From IMG/VR virus record IMGVR_UViG_3300027608_000104, positions 1 through 30,488 of that record: a stretch of 30,488 nucleotides of DNA; one strand, given 5' to 3'. This document shows positions 1 to 7,183 of this stretch, piece after piece. A program made the translations under genes and the position numbers. Origin of the DNA: a virus. Numbering within the stretch: position 1 is the stretch's first letter; every line of letters starts with the position of its first letter. The notes under the pieces were generated by a model that was not told the DNA's origin, searched no databases, and was given only the letters and a program-made list of their open reading frames with translations.

Positions 1-2
1 CC

Positions 3-251
3 ACGGACAAGAGACTTAAGAAGTACAAGAGAGAGTTAAAACCAGACTTTATGAGATATTACAGTAGTAATAAGATTCTTAAAGATGCTCACAAAGCTGG
101 AGTAACAATAAAAAGAGAAATTCTTGTGATTTGTTCTACTCAGATGGAGCTGACATATCAAGAAGTAAAGCACCAGTTTCAATATGAGGTGCTTGAGAAA
201 GATGAATTCCTAAATGGAAATATTTTAGGAAGATTTTATAAAACAAAGTAA
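3..251 (+). CDS. C-terminal part of a probable GIY-YIG-type (Seg-like) endonuclease, cut by window edge
   Basis: The frame is open from the left edge with no stop, so the ATG at 51 is probably internal and the gene begins outside the window. The visible 82 residues include a YYSSNKIL stretch, an IKREIL stretch and a closing segment ending NGNILGRFY. This order (tyrosine-serine segment, basic strand, then a Glu-containing helix and a final N-x-N-I-x-G-x-F-Y) is familiar from the C-terminal half of phage GIY-YIG endonucleases of the SegE kind. Members of that family cut DNA and often act as free-standing homing endonucleases. The diagnostic GIY and YIG motifs would lie upstream and are not visible, so the call rests on the tail alone. 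The next gene starts 2 bases after its stop. Another small DNA-metabolism protein is possible. Confidence 0.45.
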   Translation, partial: TDKRLKKYKRELKPDFMRYYSSNKILKDAHKAGVTIKREILVICSTQMELTYQEVKHQFQYEVLEKDEFLNGNILGRFYKTK

Positions 252-253
252 TT

Positions 254-658
254 ATGACAGAAGTAGAATTAACAAGCCTCTTATTTAAGTTGGCTGATCT
301 TGGTGTTACAGGTGTTAAAGTAAAATATGATGGTGGAGGAGACTCCGGTGCCATAGAATGGATTGGTTATACAACAGAAAAGTGTGAAACTCCAGAAGAA
401 GTATGTGATAGAGTAAATGATTGGGAAAATGATTCAAATTTAGCACAGTTAGATTCAGAAGCCTTTTCTTTAATTGAAAATTTTGTAGATGAAACTATTC
501 TTAATGATATAGAAGACTGGTGGAATAATGAAGGTGGTTGGGGAGATTTATGTATTTGTATTCCTTCAGGAAAGTACATTATTAATAATCATGTAAGAGT
601 CACTAATCATGAAGATTTCTTTCATGATGGAGATTTATTAAGTAAAACAGAAGAATAA
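254..658 (+). CDS. Small acidic protein, DUF6878-like
   Basis: 134 residues and acidic. An N-terminal helix is followed by a YDGGGDSGAIE stretch (about residues 25-35), a helical middle and a segment NNEGGWGDLCI near residue 90. The pattern of a YDGxGDSG motif followed by a helix and a (D/E)GxxG(D/E) strand is what I recall of the DUF6878 family from plasmids and phages, whose role is unknown. The Asp/Glu/Gly motifs could bind metal or nucleotide, but that is inference. The stop overlaps the next start as TAATG, so the two genes are probably translationally coupled. The same pairing with a DUF6915-like protein downstream suggests a joint function. No signal peptide or membrane segment is visible. 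Confidence 0.6.
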   Translation: MTEVELTSLLFKLADLGVTGVKVKYDGGGDSGAIEWIGYTTEKCETPEEVCDRVNDWENDSNLAQLDSEAFSLIENFVDETILNDIEDWWNNEGGWGDLCICIPSGKYIINNHVRVTNHEDFFHDGDLLSKTEE

Positions 659-1005
659 TGGCACATCCTTGGCAACATGCAAAATCCTCAGCTAAAAAGT
701 TTGGAGGATCTCCTGTAGATTATTTAGAAATCCATAAATGGTTTGATGAAACTAAAGCTTGGATTGGACACAGTATGCATAGAATGTTCAGACACCACAG
801 TGAGGGTATATTTGAATGTGAAAAAAGATTTGGTATGACTATTACTAACTCTGACGGTAAAGATGTATATGTAAGATATGTGGGAGAACAACATGTCAAA
901 GAGGATTGCAACAACTATATCCCTACTGCAAAAGAATGGGTTGATATGATTGTAAGTGGTAAACCACAAGAGTGGGCAATAAAAACTTTAAAAATTGAAG
1001 ACTAA
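658..1005 (+). CDS. Small histidine-rich protein, DUF6915-like
   Basis: 115 residues. It begins MAHPWQHAKSSAKKFGG and continues with HKWFDETKA, a histidine-dense stretch around FRHHSEGIF, then TITNSDGK and VRYVGEQHV. This string of motifs matches my memory of DUF6915 proteins, found in phages and mobile elements and of unknown function. The conserved His, Asp and Glu residues (HxWxD, RHHxEG, GEQH) look like a metal site, so an enzyme is plausible but unproven. The start overlaps the previous stop (TAATG), and its own stop overlaps the next start in the same way, so it sits inside a tightly coupled cassette. No membrane segment or export signal is seen. Confidence 0.65.
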   Translation: MAHPWQHAKSSAKKFGGSPVDYLEIHKWFDETKAWIGHSMHRMFRHHSEGIFECEKRFGMTITNSDGKDVYVRYVGEQHVKEDCNNYIPTAKEWVDMIVSGKPQEWAIKTLKIED

Positions 1006-1421
1006 TGAGTAAAATGATTTTTGACAAAGAAGAGACAAAGAATCTGATTATGATGTTAAAGTCTGAAGATGCAGATAATCATATTATAGCATTTGAGACT
1101 TTAAAGAATGTTGATTTTAAAAAGTATGTAGGAGAACTATTAGTTCTCTATAAGTTTGGTGGACATACAATGGAGAACTGGATGACTAATTGCAAAAAGA
1201 TAGCAACTAAGTTATTGGATATTAAACCAGAAACTCCACTAAGTAGTCCTAAAACACTAAGTCTGATTACAAAACACAAAGGTTCTAAAGCTTCGGTTGA
1301 GCTATTTATGGAATTCTTTATTAGGGATATGTCACGGATGTTAGAATCTATTGGCTACCCTACAGATAAATTTGAGATAAACATTAAATTTAAAGATGAT
1401 GGACAAACAACAGAGTCTTAG
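1005..1421 (+). CDS. Unrecognised small helical protein sharing a domain with the 3853-5166 gene
   Basis: 138 residues, predicted mostly helical. The segment MLKSEDADNHIIAFETLKN (about residues 17-35), followed by LLVLYKFGGHTMENW, resembles MFKSSDEDNHVLAMEIMAN followed by LLYLEMLFEKHSNSMQH in the 437-aa protein encoded at 3853-5166. The two probably share a paralogous helical module. The function is unknown; a protein-protein adaptor role would fit its place beside the VWA and MoxR genes, but this is only context. Translation is coupled at both ends, with a TAATG overlap upstream and a 26-base overlap with the downstream gene. It ends in a tandem TAG-TAA stop. The C-terminal third (KFEINIKFKDDG) may add two strands. 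Confidence 0.7.
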   Translation: MSKMIFDKEETKNLIMMLKSEDADNHIIAFETLKNVDFKKYVGELLVLYKFGGHTMENWMTNCKKIATKLLDIKPETPLSSPKTLSLITKHKGSKASVELFMEFFIRDMSRMLESIGYPTDKFEINIKFKDDGQTTES

Positions 1422-2577
1422 TAAAATTGGTAAAGAGCTAATGTTGAAAGAGCCCTACTACGGGTTCTTTCTTATTATGCTTAATAAGTTATGGGGTAAA
1501 ATGGTACCAACAGCTGGTGTAAGTAAGAATGGTATTAATTATCAACTTGCTATTAATCCTGAATTTTGGGAAAGTCTTAGTGATCCTCATAGACTTGGAT
1601 TATTGAAGCATGAGTTGCTTCATATTGCATTTGGTCACTTGACTACATTCTTTAAGTTTTCTGATAAAAGACTTGCTAATGTGGCAATGGACATGGAGAT
1701 TAATCAATACATAGATAAGGAATATCTTCCTGAAGGTGGTATTGATATAGACAACTATGAAGATTTAAATCTTGATAGAAAAGCTGGTTGTAGATATTAC
1801 TATGACAAGCTTAAGGAACTTCAAGATGAAAAGAATAAAAATGGTACTTGTGGAAATGATCCTATGGATGAATTACTAGATAACATTGAATCTGGTAATA
1901 TTCCTGATCATAGTACATGGGAGGAATTTGAAAATCTAAGTGAAGCTGAGAAACAGTTAATTGAAAGACAACTGCAAAAAGTTCTTACTGATGCTCAAGA
2001 ACAAACTATTAAGAAAAGAGGTACTGTTCCTGGAGAAATAGAAGGATTAATTATTGTAGAAGAAGTTGTCAAGCCTAAATTTAATTGGCGGGGTTATATC
2101 AGAAGATTTACTGGTGTAAGTACTAAAGTATTTACTAAGAAAATTAGAAGAAAAGAGAACCGCAGATTTGAGGCTAATCCTGGTTTAAAAGTAAAAATGA
2201 GACAGCACATGTTGTTAGCTATTGATACTTCAGGATCTGTAAGTGATACTGAATTACAAGAATTTATGAGTGAAATATTTCATATTTATAAATGTGGTGT
2301 AGATATTACTGTAGTACAATGTGATACAACAATAAAATCAATTGAACCTTACAAAGGTAAATTAGAAATGAATGTAACAGGAAGAGGTGGTACTGAGTTT
2401 GATCCTGTCTTAGAATATTTTAACGAAAACCAAAAGAAATATACTAGCTTAGTATATTTTACTGATGGTGAATGTGATACAGATGTAAAACCTAAAGGTA
2501 ATACTTTATGGGTTTTGTCAGAAAGATCAAGTATGAATGAAAGTTTACCAGGTAAAGTAATTAAATTAGAACTATAA
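1396..2577 (+). CDS. Metallopeptidase-like (DUF2201 type) plus VWA domain protein
   Basis: 393 residues. The N-terminal part has a zincin-type motif KHELLH (H72, E73, H76) followed by the A-x-D-x-E-x-N segment around D99-E101 that usually supplies a further ligand in the DUF2201 putative metallopeptidase family. A charged helical middle leads to a von Willebrand factor A domain with an apparently complete metal-ion-dependent adhesion site: DTSGS (D277-S281), the GGT loop (T333) with D336, and FTDG (D357). In this family the VWA protein works with a MoxR AAA+ ATPase, and that partner follows 11 bases downstream. The pair probably acts as a chaperone-like or conflict-related machine on an unknown client. 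The start at 1396 overlaps the previous gene; the ATGs at 1399 and 1441 are alternatives that keep both domains. Confidence 0.85.
   Translation: MMDKQQSLSKIGKELMLKEPYYGFFLIMLNKLWGKMVPTAGVSKNGINYQLAINPEFWESLSDPHRLGLLKHELLHIAFGHLTTFFKFSDKRLANVAMDMEINQYIDKEYLPEGGIDIDNYEDLNLDRKAGCRYYYDKLKELQDEKNKNGTCGNDPMDELLDNIESGNIPDHSTWEEFENLSEAEKQLIERQLQKVLTDAQEQTIKKRGTVPGEIEGLIIVEEVVKPKFNWRGYIRRFTGVSTKVFTKKIRRKENRRFEANPGLKVKMRQHMLLAIDTSGSVSDTELQEFMSEIFHIYKCGVDITVVQCDTTIKSIEPYKGKLEMNVTGRGGTEFDPVLEYFNENQKKYTSLVYFTDGECDTDVKPKGNTLWVLSERSSMNESLPGKVIKLEL
1447..1470 (+). promoter_or_regulatory. GC-rich hairpin inside the start of the VWA gene
   Basis: A 9-bp stem (AAAGAGCCC pairing with GGGTTCTTT, one G-U pair) closes a 6-base loop, about 50 bases into the 1396 gene. 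The CCC/GGG core stands out in this AT-rich DNA. It could affect translation or act as a weak attenuator, but it also encodes a KEPYYGFF segment that may be protein-constrained. Function is inferred. Confidence 0.35.
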
Positions 2578-2588
2578 AAAAAAGAAGT

Positions 2589-3758
2589 ATGAATCAAGTA
2601 CAATTAAATGTTGACGAGTTAAAGAATTTTATTAAACACATGGTTGTTAATAACCAACATATTCAAGCTGATGGTAAAGTACCAGTTGCTGTTAATATAG
2701 AAGGTGATGCTGGTCTAGGTAAGACTTCAGCAATTATGCAGTTGGGTAAAGAACTCAATATGGAAGTTGTTAAGCTGAATTTATCTCAGCTAGAAGAATT
2801 AGGTGACTTAGTAGGTTTTCCTGTAAAAGAATTTCAAATTGCAAATACCGAAGGTAAAACTACTTGGATTAATGAATCTCAGATATCTGCAGCAAGTGCA
2901 AAAGGTTATAAAGTTGTAGATAAGAGAATGTCACATGCTGCTCCTGAATGGATTCAGGGTAAAGGAGAAGGTGGTTTCTTAATCTTAGATGACTATACAA
3001 GAGCTGATGCAAGATTTATGCAAGCCACTATGGAAATTCTTGATAGACAAGAATATGTTTCTTGGAAATTACCAAAGAACTGGCATGTTATTTTGACTAC
3101 TAATCCAGACAATGGTGACTATAATGTTACTAGCTTAGACGTAGCTCAGAAGACTAGATTTATATCAGTTGAGTTGAAATATGATTCTGATGTATGGGCT
3201 AAGTGGGCTGAGAAATCAAGAATAGATGGTAGATGTATTAACTTTATGTTGATGAATCCAGAATTGGTAACTCAAAGAGTTAATCCAAGAGCTATTACTA
3301 CTTTCTTTAATGCTATTAGTTCTATTGATAAGTTTGAAGCTGAGTTGCCTCTTATTCAAATGATTGGTGAAGGTTCTGTTGGTCCAGATTTTAGTTCTAT
3401 GTTTACTATGTTTATTAATAACAAACTAGACAAGATCATTAGTCCTGCAGATATCTTAACTAAAGATGAGCAATATGTAATGAATACTCTTACTCATGCT
3501 GTTGGTAGAGATGATGAGTTCCGTGCGGATATTTCTAGTGTAATTGCAACAAGAATTATCAATTATTCTATTACTCTTGCAGATAAAGGAGCAATTGGTA
3601 AACCAATTATTGACAGGATAGCTAAACTTACTACTGACTGTGATGCATTTACAGATGACCTTAGATACTATATGGTCAAGGAGATTGTCAACGGTAATAA
3701 AGTTAAGTTCTCTCAATTGATGATGAATCAACAAGTGGTGAAGATGGCTGTAAAATAA
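2589..3758 (+). CDS. MoxR-type AAA+ ATPase
   Basis: 389 residues. The Walker A motif is GDAGLGKT (residues 39-46), followed by the MoxR-like stretch LGDLVGFPV (about 71-79). Walker B is FLILDD (130-135), sensor 1 is the TTN at 170-172, and a KTRF segment around R190 may be the arginine finger or sensor region. MoxR ATPases form hexameric rings that remodel or load metal into client proteins, usually together with a VWA protein that recognises the client. Such a VWA protein is encoded immediately upstream in the same operon, which strongly supports a working pair. The C-terminal 190 residues are helical and carry no motif I recognise. The start is preceded by an A-rich leader (AAAAAAAGAAGT). 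This is the last gene before the terminator at 3814. Confidence 0.9.
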   Translation: MNQVQLNVDELKNFIKHMVVNNQHIQADGKVPVAVNIEGDAGLGKTSAIMQLGKELNMEVVKLNLSQLEELGDLVGFPVKEFQIANTEGKTTWINESQISAASAKGYKVVDKRMSHAAPEWIQGKGEGGFLILDDYTRADARFMQATMEILDRQEYVSWKLPKNWHVILTTNPDNGDYNVTSLDVAQKTRFISVELKYDSDVWAKWAEKSRIDGRCINFMLMNPELVTQRVNPRAITTFFNAISSIDKFEAELPLIQMIGEGSVGPDFSSMFTMFINNKLDKIISPADILTKDEQYVMNTLTHAVGRDDEFRADISSVIATRIINYSITLADKGAIGKPIIDRIAKLTTDCDAFTDDLRYYMVKEIVNGNKVKFSQLMMNQQVVKMAVK

Positions 3759-3813
3759 TTAAAAGATAGAGATTTTCCCTATCATTTATCAGTATTATAA
3801 AAATTAATCACAT

Positions 3814-3840
3814 AAGGGGGATGAACTATTCCCCCTTTTT
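3814..3840 (+). terminator. Intrinsic terminator after the MoxR gene
   Basis: A 7-bp stem (AAGGGGG with CCCCCTT) with a 10-base loop runs straight into a T-tract. It lies 56 bases after the ATPase gene and 13 bases before the next start, so it separates the first and second forward transcription units. The promoter of the following gene would have to overlap it or read through it. Confidence 0.85.
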
Positions 3841-3852
3841 AAACTTTAAAAA

Positions 3853-5166
3853 ATGAAAACATATCTGTTTATTCATGATGTAGAAGTAACTCAAACTGAG
3901 CTAATAATAAAGATTGAACCTTTATATTGTGCTGAAAGAGACTCAGATCAAGTAATGAATGTAAACAATAAAGAGTATATTCCTACAAAGGGAGATAAAC
4001 TTTATTTTCTACCAGGAGTTAATATACCAAGAGTAAAGTTAAAAGACTTATCACTACAACATGGTATTAAAACTGTTAGAAACATTGATGAAGCTACACA
4101 TGTCTTTTGTGGTAAGAATACTAAAGACAAGTTAGTAAATAGTCATTGGTATTATGATTTAGATACTCAGCTTTTAAGAGATATAGTTGATAATTCCGAA
4201 GGCATAATGGATGATCACTATAGAGAAAACTTAAGACAAGCTCTAGAGTTTTACACAGAACCTGTTGTAATTGTTCAGTATAATTCTGCATCTAGATTGA
4301 GAAATAGTAGTTTAGATATACTTGATAAACTTACAGGAAATATACTAAGATCATCTAATGTTTATTATACTGTTGATGACGAACATACAGATCTATTTCC
4401 AGGAATTCTAAATATAGATATTTATGATGAAAGTAAATTACTTAAACATATCAATGGAGATGATGCAGCTACTATAGATGAAACTATGTTCCTACAGATC
4501 AGTGATATGTTTAAAAGTTCAGATGAGGATAACCATGTTCTTGCAATGGAAATTATGGCTAACTGTAATTATAATGATAGTTTACTTTATCTTGAGATGC
4601 TGTTTGAAAAACATAGTAATTCTATGCAGCACACTCGTACTAAAAGTCATGTTAATTTTAAGTCTTTACTTAGTTATCTGGATAAGAATAAAAATTATAT
4701 GTATACTGATGTTGACGATATTATGAAATCACTTATTAATAAAAATTTAATTGATTTAGATAAAATTAATGTTATAATGAAGTATTATGGTAAAAAAATA
4801 GCTGAAGATGGTGGTAATAACTATTTTGATGTTAAATCAATTACTCTTAATGAAGATTATGCAAAGTTACTAGATACTAACTATGTTCATGAGCTTGTCC
4901 AAGATTTCATACCAGAGAATGATTCAGATATGTCTGAAATACATGGAAATCTTATAGAGCTTAACTCTCCAGAGATTGAAGAGCTATGCAGTGATAGTGC
5001 ACAGGAAGAAGAACTAATAGATGAAGGCATAGAAGAAGCATTTGCTATGATTGAGAGAATTGAACTCAAGTCAGACTTAATAGCATTAGAAGAGTTTACA
5101 AAGAGCCCTGAAATTATCACTACAAATATAAATCCAAAACAAGATGATGCATTTGAATGGTTCTGA
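3853..5166 (+). CDS. Unrecognised 437-aa phage protein, first gene of unit 2
   Basis: 437 residues and acidic, especially at the C-terminus. The N-terminal 100 residues contain a patterned segment (KLYFLPGVNIPRVKLKD, about 54-70) and an AxHVFCGKNT stretch. A helical domain around residues 215-300 (MFKSSDEDNHVLAMEIMANC and the NFKSLLSYL segment) resembles the small protein at 1005-1421. The last 80 residues are rich in Asp and Glu, ending DDAFEWF, so a flexible interaction tail is likely. I do not recognise a catalytic motif. It heads the operon containing a PD-(D/E)XK nuclease and overlaps that gene by 23 bases, so it may be a partner in DNA processing. The start has the A-rich leader CTTTAAAAA directly before ATG. 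Confidence 0.8.
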   Translation: MKTYLFIHDVEVTQTELIIKIEPLYCAERDSDQVMNVNNKEYIPTKGDKLYFLPGVNIPRVKLKDLSLQHGIKTVRNIDEATHVFCGKNTKDKLVNSHWYYDLDTQLLRDIVDNSEGIMDDHYRENLRQALEFYTEPVVIVQYNSASRLRNSSLDILDKLTGNILRSSNVYYTVDDEHTDLFPGILNIDIYDESKLLKHINGDDAATIDETMFLQISDMFKSSDEDNHVLAMEIMANCNYNDSLLYLEMLFEKHSNSMQHTRTKSHVNFKSLLSYLDKNKNYMYTDVDDIMKSLINKNLIDLDKINVIMKYYGKKIAEDGGNNYFDVKSITLNEDYAKLLDTNYVHELVQDFIPENDSDMSEIHGNLIELNSPEIEELCSDSAQEEELIDEGIEEAFAMIERIELKSDLIALEEFTKSPEIITTNINPKQDDAFEWF

Positions 5167-6157
5167 AGAACTAGAAAGGTTTTACAAGAACAAATTTTAT
5201 TTTAGTTATAGTGGGTTGAATAAATTACTTTATTCACCAGGTCTATTCTATAATCATTATGTGCTCAACCAGAGAGAAGACAGTACGGACCCACACCTTG
5301 TAGGTGGTAGGGTCCTACACTGCCTTTTATTTGAACCCGAAAAGTATGATGATTACTTTATATCACTACCGGGAAAACTCCCAAGTGATAATCCAAGAAA
5401 AATAATTGATATTATTTTTAAGTTACATAATGGATATTCAAATAATTCATTAACTTTACAAGACTACTCACAAGATATACTTACAAATCTACTTACAGCA
5501 AATCTTTATCAAAATCTTAAAACTGATCAACAAAGACTTGACAAGATCCTTACTGAAGAACACAAAGAGTATTTTGAATTCCTTAAAAACAGTCTAAATA
5601 AATCAATAGTAGATGAACCAACTTTGCATGGCTGCAAAGAACAGGTTCAAGTACTAAAGAATAATAGTGATGTGAGAACACTATTACAACTAGACAAATC
5701 TAAGGAAGACACACACATTGATATCTATAATGAGTTGCACATTAAGGTTGAACATGAGACATTTGCTTTTGGTTTTCACGGAATACTTGACAATGTTGTA
5801 GTTGATAATGAGGCAAAGATAATTTTTATCAATGACCTCAAAACAACTGGTAAGTCTATACAAGATTTTCCTAATGCAGTAGAGTATTACAAATATTGGA
5901 TGCAAGCAGTTATGTATACTATTCTAGTATGGGATAAATTTATAAAAGGTAAGCCGGATAGACATACTTGGAAACTTCAAGTAACCTTTATTGTAATTGA
6001 CAAATACAATTTAGTTTATCCTTTTCAAGTATCTGATCAAACACTAAATCAGTGGAAAAGTGATTTTAAACATGTTTTACATGTTGCAGATTGGCATTAT
6101 GAAAACAAAAAATATGACCTTCCATATGATTTAGCATTAGGTAATGTAAAATTATAA
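5144..6157 (+). CDS. PD-(D/E)XK nuclease, RecE/Cas4-like exonuclease type
   Basis: 337 residues. The N-terminal motif SYSGLNKLLYSPGLFYNHY (about 21-39) and the GGRVLHCLLFEP segment (54-65) are typical of phage PD-(D/E)XK exonucleases of the RecE/DUF3799 kind. The catalytic core is visible as GILDN (D216), DLKTTG (D231 and K233) and the helix WMQAVMYTI, with the Q-x-x-x-Y pattern (Q254, Y258) of the RecB/Cas4 branch. These enzymes resect double-stranded DNA ends for recombination or help process replicating phage DNA. No single-strand annealing protein is identified in the window, so the pathway partner is unclear. The start overlaps the preceding gene by 23 bases, and ATG codons at 5144 and 5147 are both possible. 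The next gene starts 5 bases after its stop. Confidence 0.85.
   Translation: MMHLNGSEELERFYKNKFYFSYSGLNKLLYSPGLFYNHYVLNQREDSTDPHLVGGRVLHCLLFEPEKYDDYFISLPGKLPSDNPRKIIDIIFKLHNGYSNNSLTLQDYSQDILTNLLTANLYQNLKTDQQRLDKILTEEHKEYFEFLKNSLNKSIVDEPTLHGCKEQVQVLKNNSDVRTLLQLDKSKEDTHIDIYNELHIKVEHETFAFGFHGILDNVVVDNEAKIIFINDLKTTGKSIQDFPNAVEYYKYWMQAVMYTILVWDKFIKGKPDRHTWKLQVTFIVIDKYNLVYPFQVSDQTLNQWKSDFKHVLHVADWHYENKKYDLPYDLALGNVKL
5281..5322 (+). promoter_or_regulatory. Strong composite hairpin inside the nuclease gene
   Basis: A perfect 6-bp GGACCC/GGGTCC stem (5287-5292 and 5310-5315) encloses a CACC/GGTG stem with a 5-base loop. It is extended outward by TA/TA and CAG/CTG pairs across small bulges. It is unusually GC-rich for this genome and lies about 140 bases into the nuclease gene. 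It overlaps codons for the conserved GGRVLH motif, so protein constraint is a competing explanation. Confidence 0.4.
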
Positions 6158-6162
6158 CTATT

Positions 6163-6723
6163 ATGCCAGTTAAAAACGTGTACAGAAAGTATTTTCAAAA
6201 ATCAAAAGTGTTTTTGTATCCACTTTTGAATATTAAACGAGGTAGTTGTGCAGTTCCTGAAGAAACATATTTCTCATGGAACACAATAAAACCTGAAGAT
6301 GCAAAATTAATCTGTGTGTATGATTGTAGGAGTGATGATGAATTTATAAGATTTGAAAAAACAATTTTACTTAAGCATAATAGACTGATTAATTATATTA
6401 AAACACATGATAAAATAATATATACCTTTGACTTTTCTGATATAAAAAACGATTGGTTATTTTTTATAAGTGGTAAGTATAGTAAAATGTCATTAAGAGT
6501 CAAAGAAAAAATTCTAAACTTTTTTGACGTTAATTCTAGTAATTATGTTTATATGAAAAGTTATCTTTTTCCTGAAGGTTTTTATTCAGATTATTCTAAA
6601 TGCTTAGATATAGATGAAAGTATCTTGCGAGAAGTAGTAGAATTATGTAATAAACCAGATTTAGAAAAAGAAACATTATTATCAGAAATAGTAAATTTGG
6701 AAAATTTTAAAATTCTAGATTAA
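6163..6723 (+). CDS. Unrecognised 186-aa protein
   Basis: 186 residues, rich in Lys, Phe, Tyr and Ile, with a basic N-terminus (VYRKYFQKSKVFLYPLL) followed by KRGSCAVPEETYFSW and an LICVYDCRSDDEF strand. The alternation suggests an alpha/beta fold with a well-defined core. I recall similar YRKYFQKS-type proteins among phages of Bacteroidota but know no function. No catalytic motif, signal peptide or membrane segment is evident. It lies 5 bases after the nuclease gene and 25 bases before the next gene, within unit 2, so a role in replication or recombination is possible from context only. A 9-bp inverted repeat lies about 40 bases into the gene. Confidence 0.75.
   Translation: MPVKNVYRKYFQKSKVFLYPLLNIKRGSCAVPEETYFSWNTIKPEDAKLICVYDCRSDDEFIRFEKTILLKHNRLINYIKTHDKIIYTFDFSDIKNDWLFFISGKYSKMSLRVKEKILNFFDVNSSNYVYMKSYLFPEGFYSDYSKCLDIDESILREVVELCNKPDLEKETLLSEIVNLENFKILD
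6202..6229 (+). promoter_or_regulatory. Perfect 9-bp inverted repeat inside the 6163 gene
   Basis: TCAAAAGTG (6202-6210) and CACTTTTGA (6221-6229) form a perfect inverted repeat around a 10-base spacer, about 40 bases after the start codon. It could be an mRNA hairpin affecting initiation or a repressor-type operator. It lies within coding sequence, so chance or codon constraint cannot be excluded. Confidence 0.3.
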
Positions 6724-6748
6724 TTTATATTAAATTAAAACTTAAAAA

Positions 6749-7099
6749 ATGAATAATTCAATGATGCTTTTACAAGCAAGTTGGCAAGACCAACAAACAT
6801 TTAGAATGATACCTGTTACAGAAAATTGTCCTTATGTTGAATGTATATTTGATCCAAGTACAAAAGTATTTGTGGTGATTTCAAAAATCAAAAAAACTAC
6901 TTTACACATGCTTCCTAAATTAGATGAGTATGGTCAAGCAGTTACTGGTGTAAAAGGTATGAAACAAGAAAGACACAAGTTAGACGTCTTTCAAGAATTT
7001 TATATTGAAGATATGTTAGCAGTTAAAGATATTATACATCTTTTTGCTGTTAATGCTAAAACATTTGATTTTGAAGCATTTATGCTTAAAGAAGTATAA
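6749..7099 (+). CDS. Unrecognised 116-aa protein, last gene of unit 2
   Basis: 116 residues. It contains an aromatic and strand-rich N-terminal half (RMIPVTENCPYVECIFD, then FVVISKIKKTTLHMLPKLD) and a basic helical stretch (KGMKQERHKLDV) before a C-terminal segment rich in Phe and acidic residues. It could be a small mixed alpha/beta DNA- or protein-binding factor, but no family is recognised. The start is preceded by the leader AAACTTAAAAA, nearly the same as the AAACTTTAAAAA leader of the 3853 gene, which suggests a shared A-rich initiation signal in place of a Shine-Dalgarno site. A terminator follows directly. Confidence 0.75.
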   Translation: MNNSMMLLQASWQDQQTFRMIPVTENCPYVECIFDPSTKVFVVISKIKKTTLHMLPKLDEYGQAVTGVKGMKQERHKLDVFQEFYIEDMLAVKDIIHLFAVNAKTFDFEAFMLKEV

Positions 7100-7111
7100 A
7101 TTTAGAATGTA

Positions 7112-7142
7112 AGAAAGGGGTAGGATTTTTCTTACCCTTTTT
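7112..7142 (+). terminator. Intrinsic terminator ending unit 2
   Basis: A stem of about 11 pairs (AAAGGGGTAGG with CTTACCCTTTT, two wobble pairs) closes a 6-base ATTTTT loop and ends in T residues. It sits 13 bases after the 116-aa gene and 42 bases before the DNA polymerase gene, so it marks the end of unit 2. Confidence 0.85.
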
Positions 7143-7183
7143 ATTAACTAAAAGGGGGAACAGCTTAACTGAACTTATAGCCT

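Noticed and set aside
51-251. ATG at 51 as the start of the first gene
   Set aside because: The frame is open from position 3 and the upstream residues look like the same domain, so the true start is outside the window.
3765-3783. Small hairpin GATAGAG/CCCTATC after the MoxR gene as a terminator
   Set aside because: The stem has a mismatch and no T-tract follows; the strong hairpin at 3814 is the better terminator.
4478-4726. 82-aa hydrophobic forward frame inside the 437-aa gene
   Set aside because: It is an out-of-frame overlap of a supported gene; its hydrophobicity comes from AT-rich codons read in the wrong frame.
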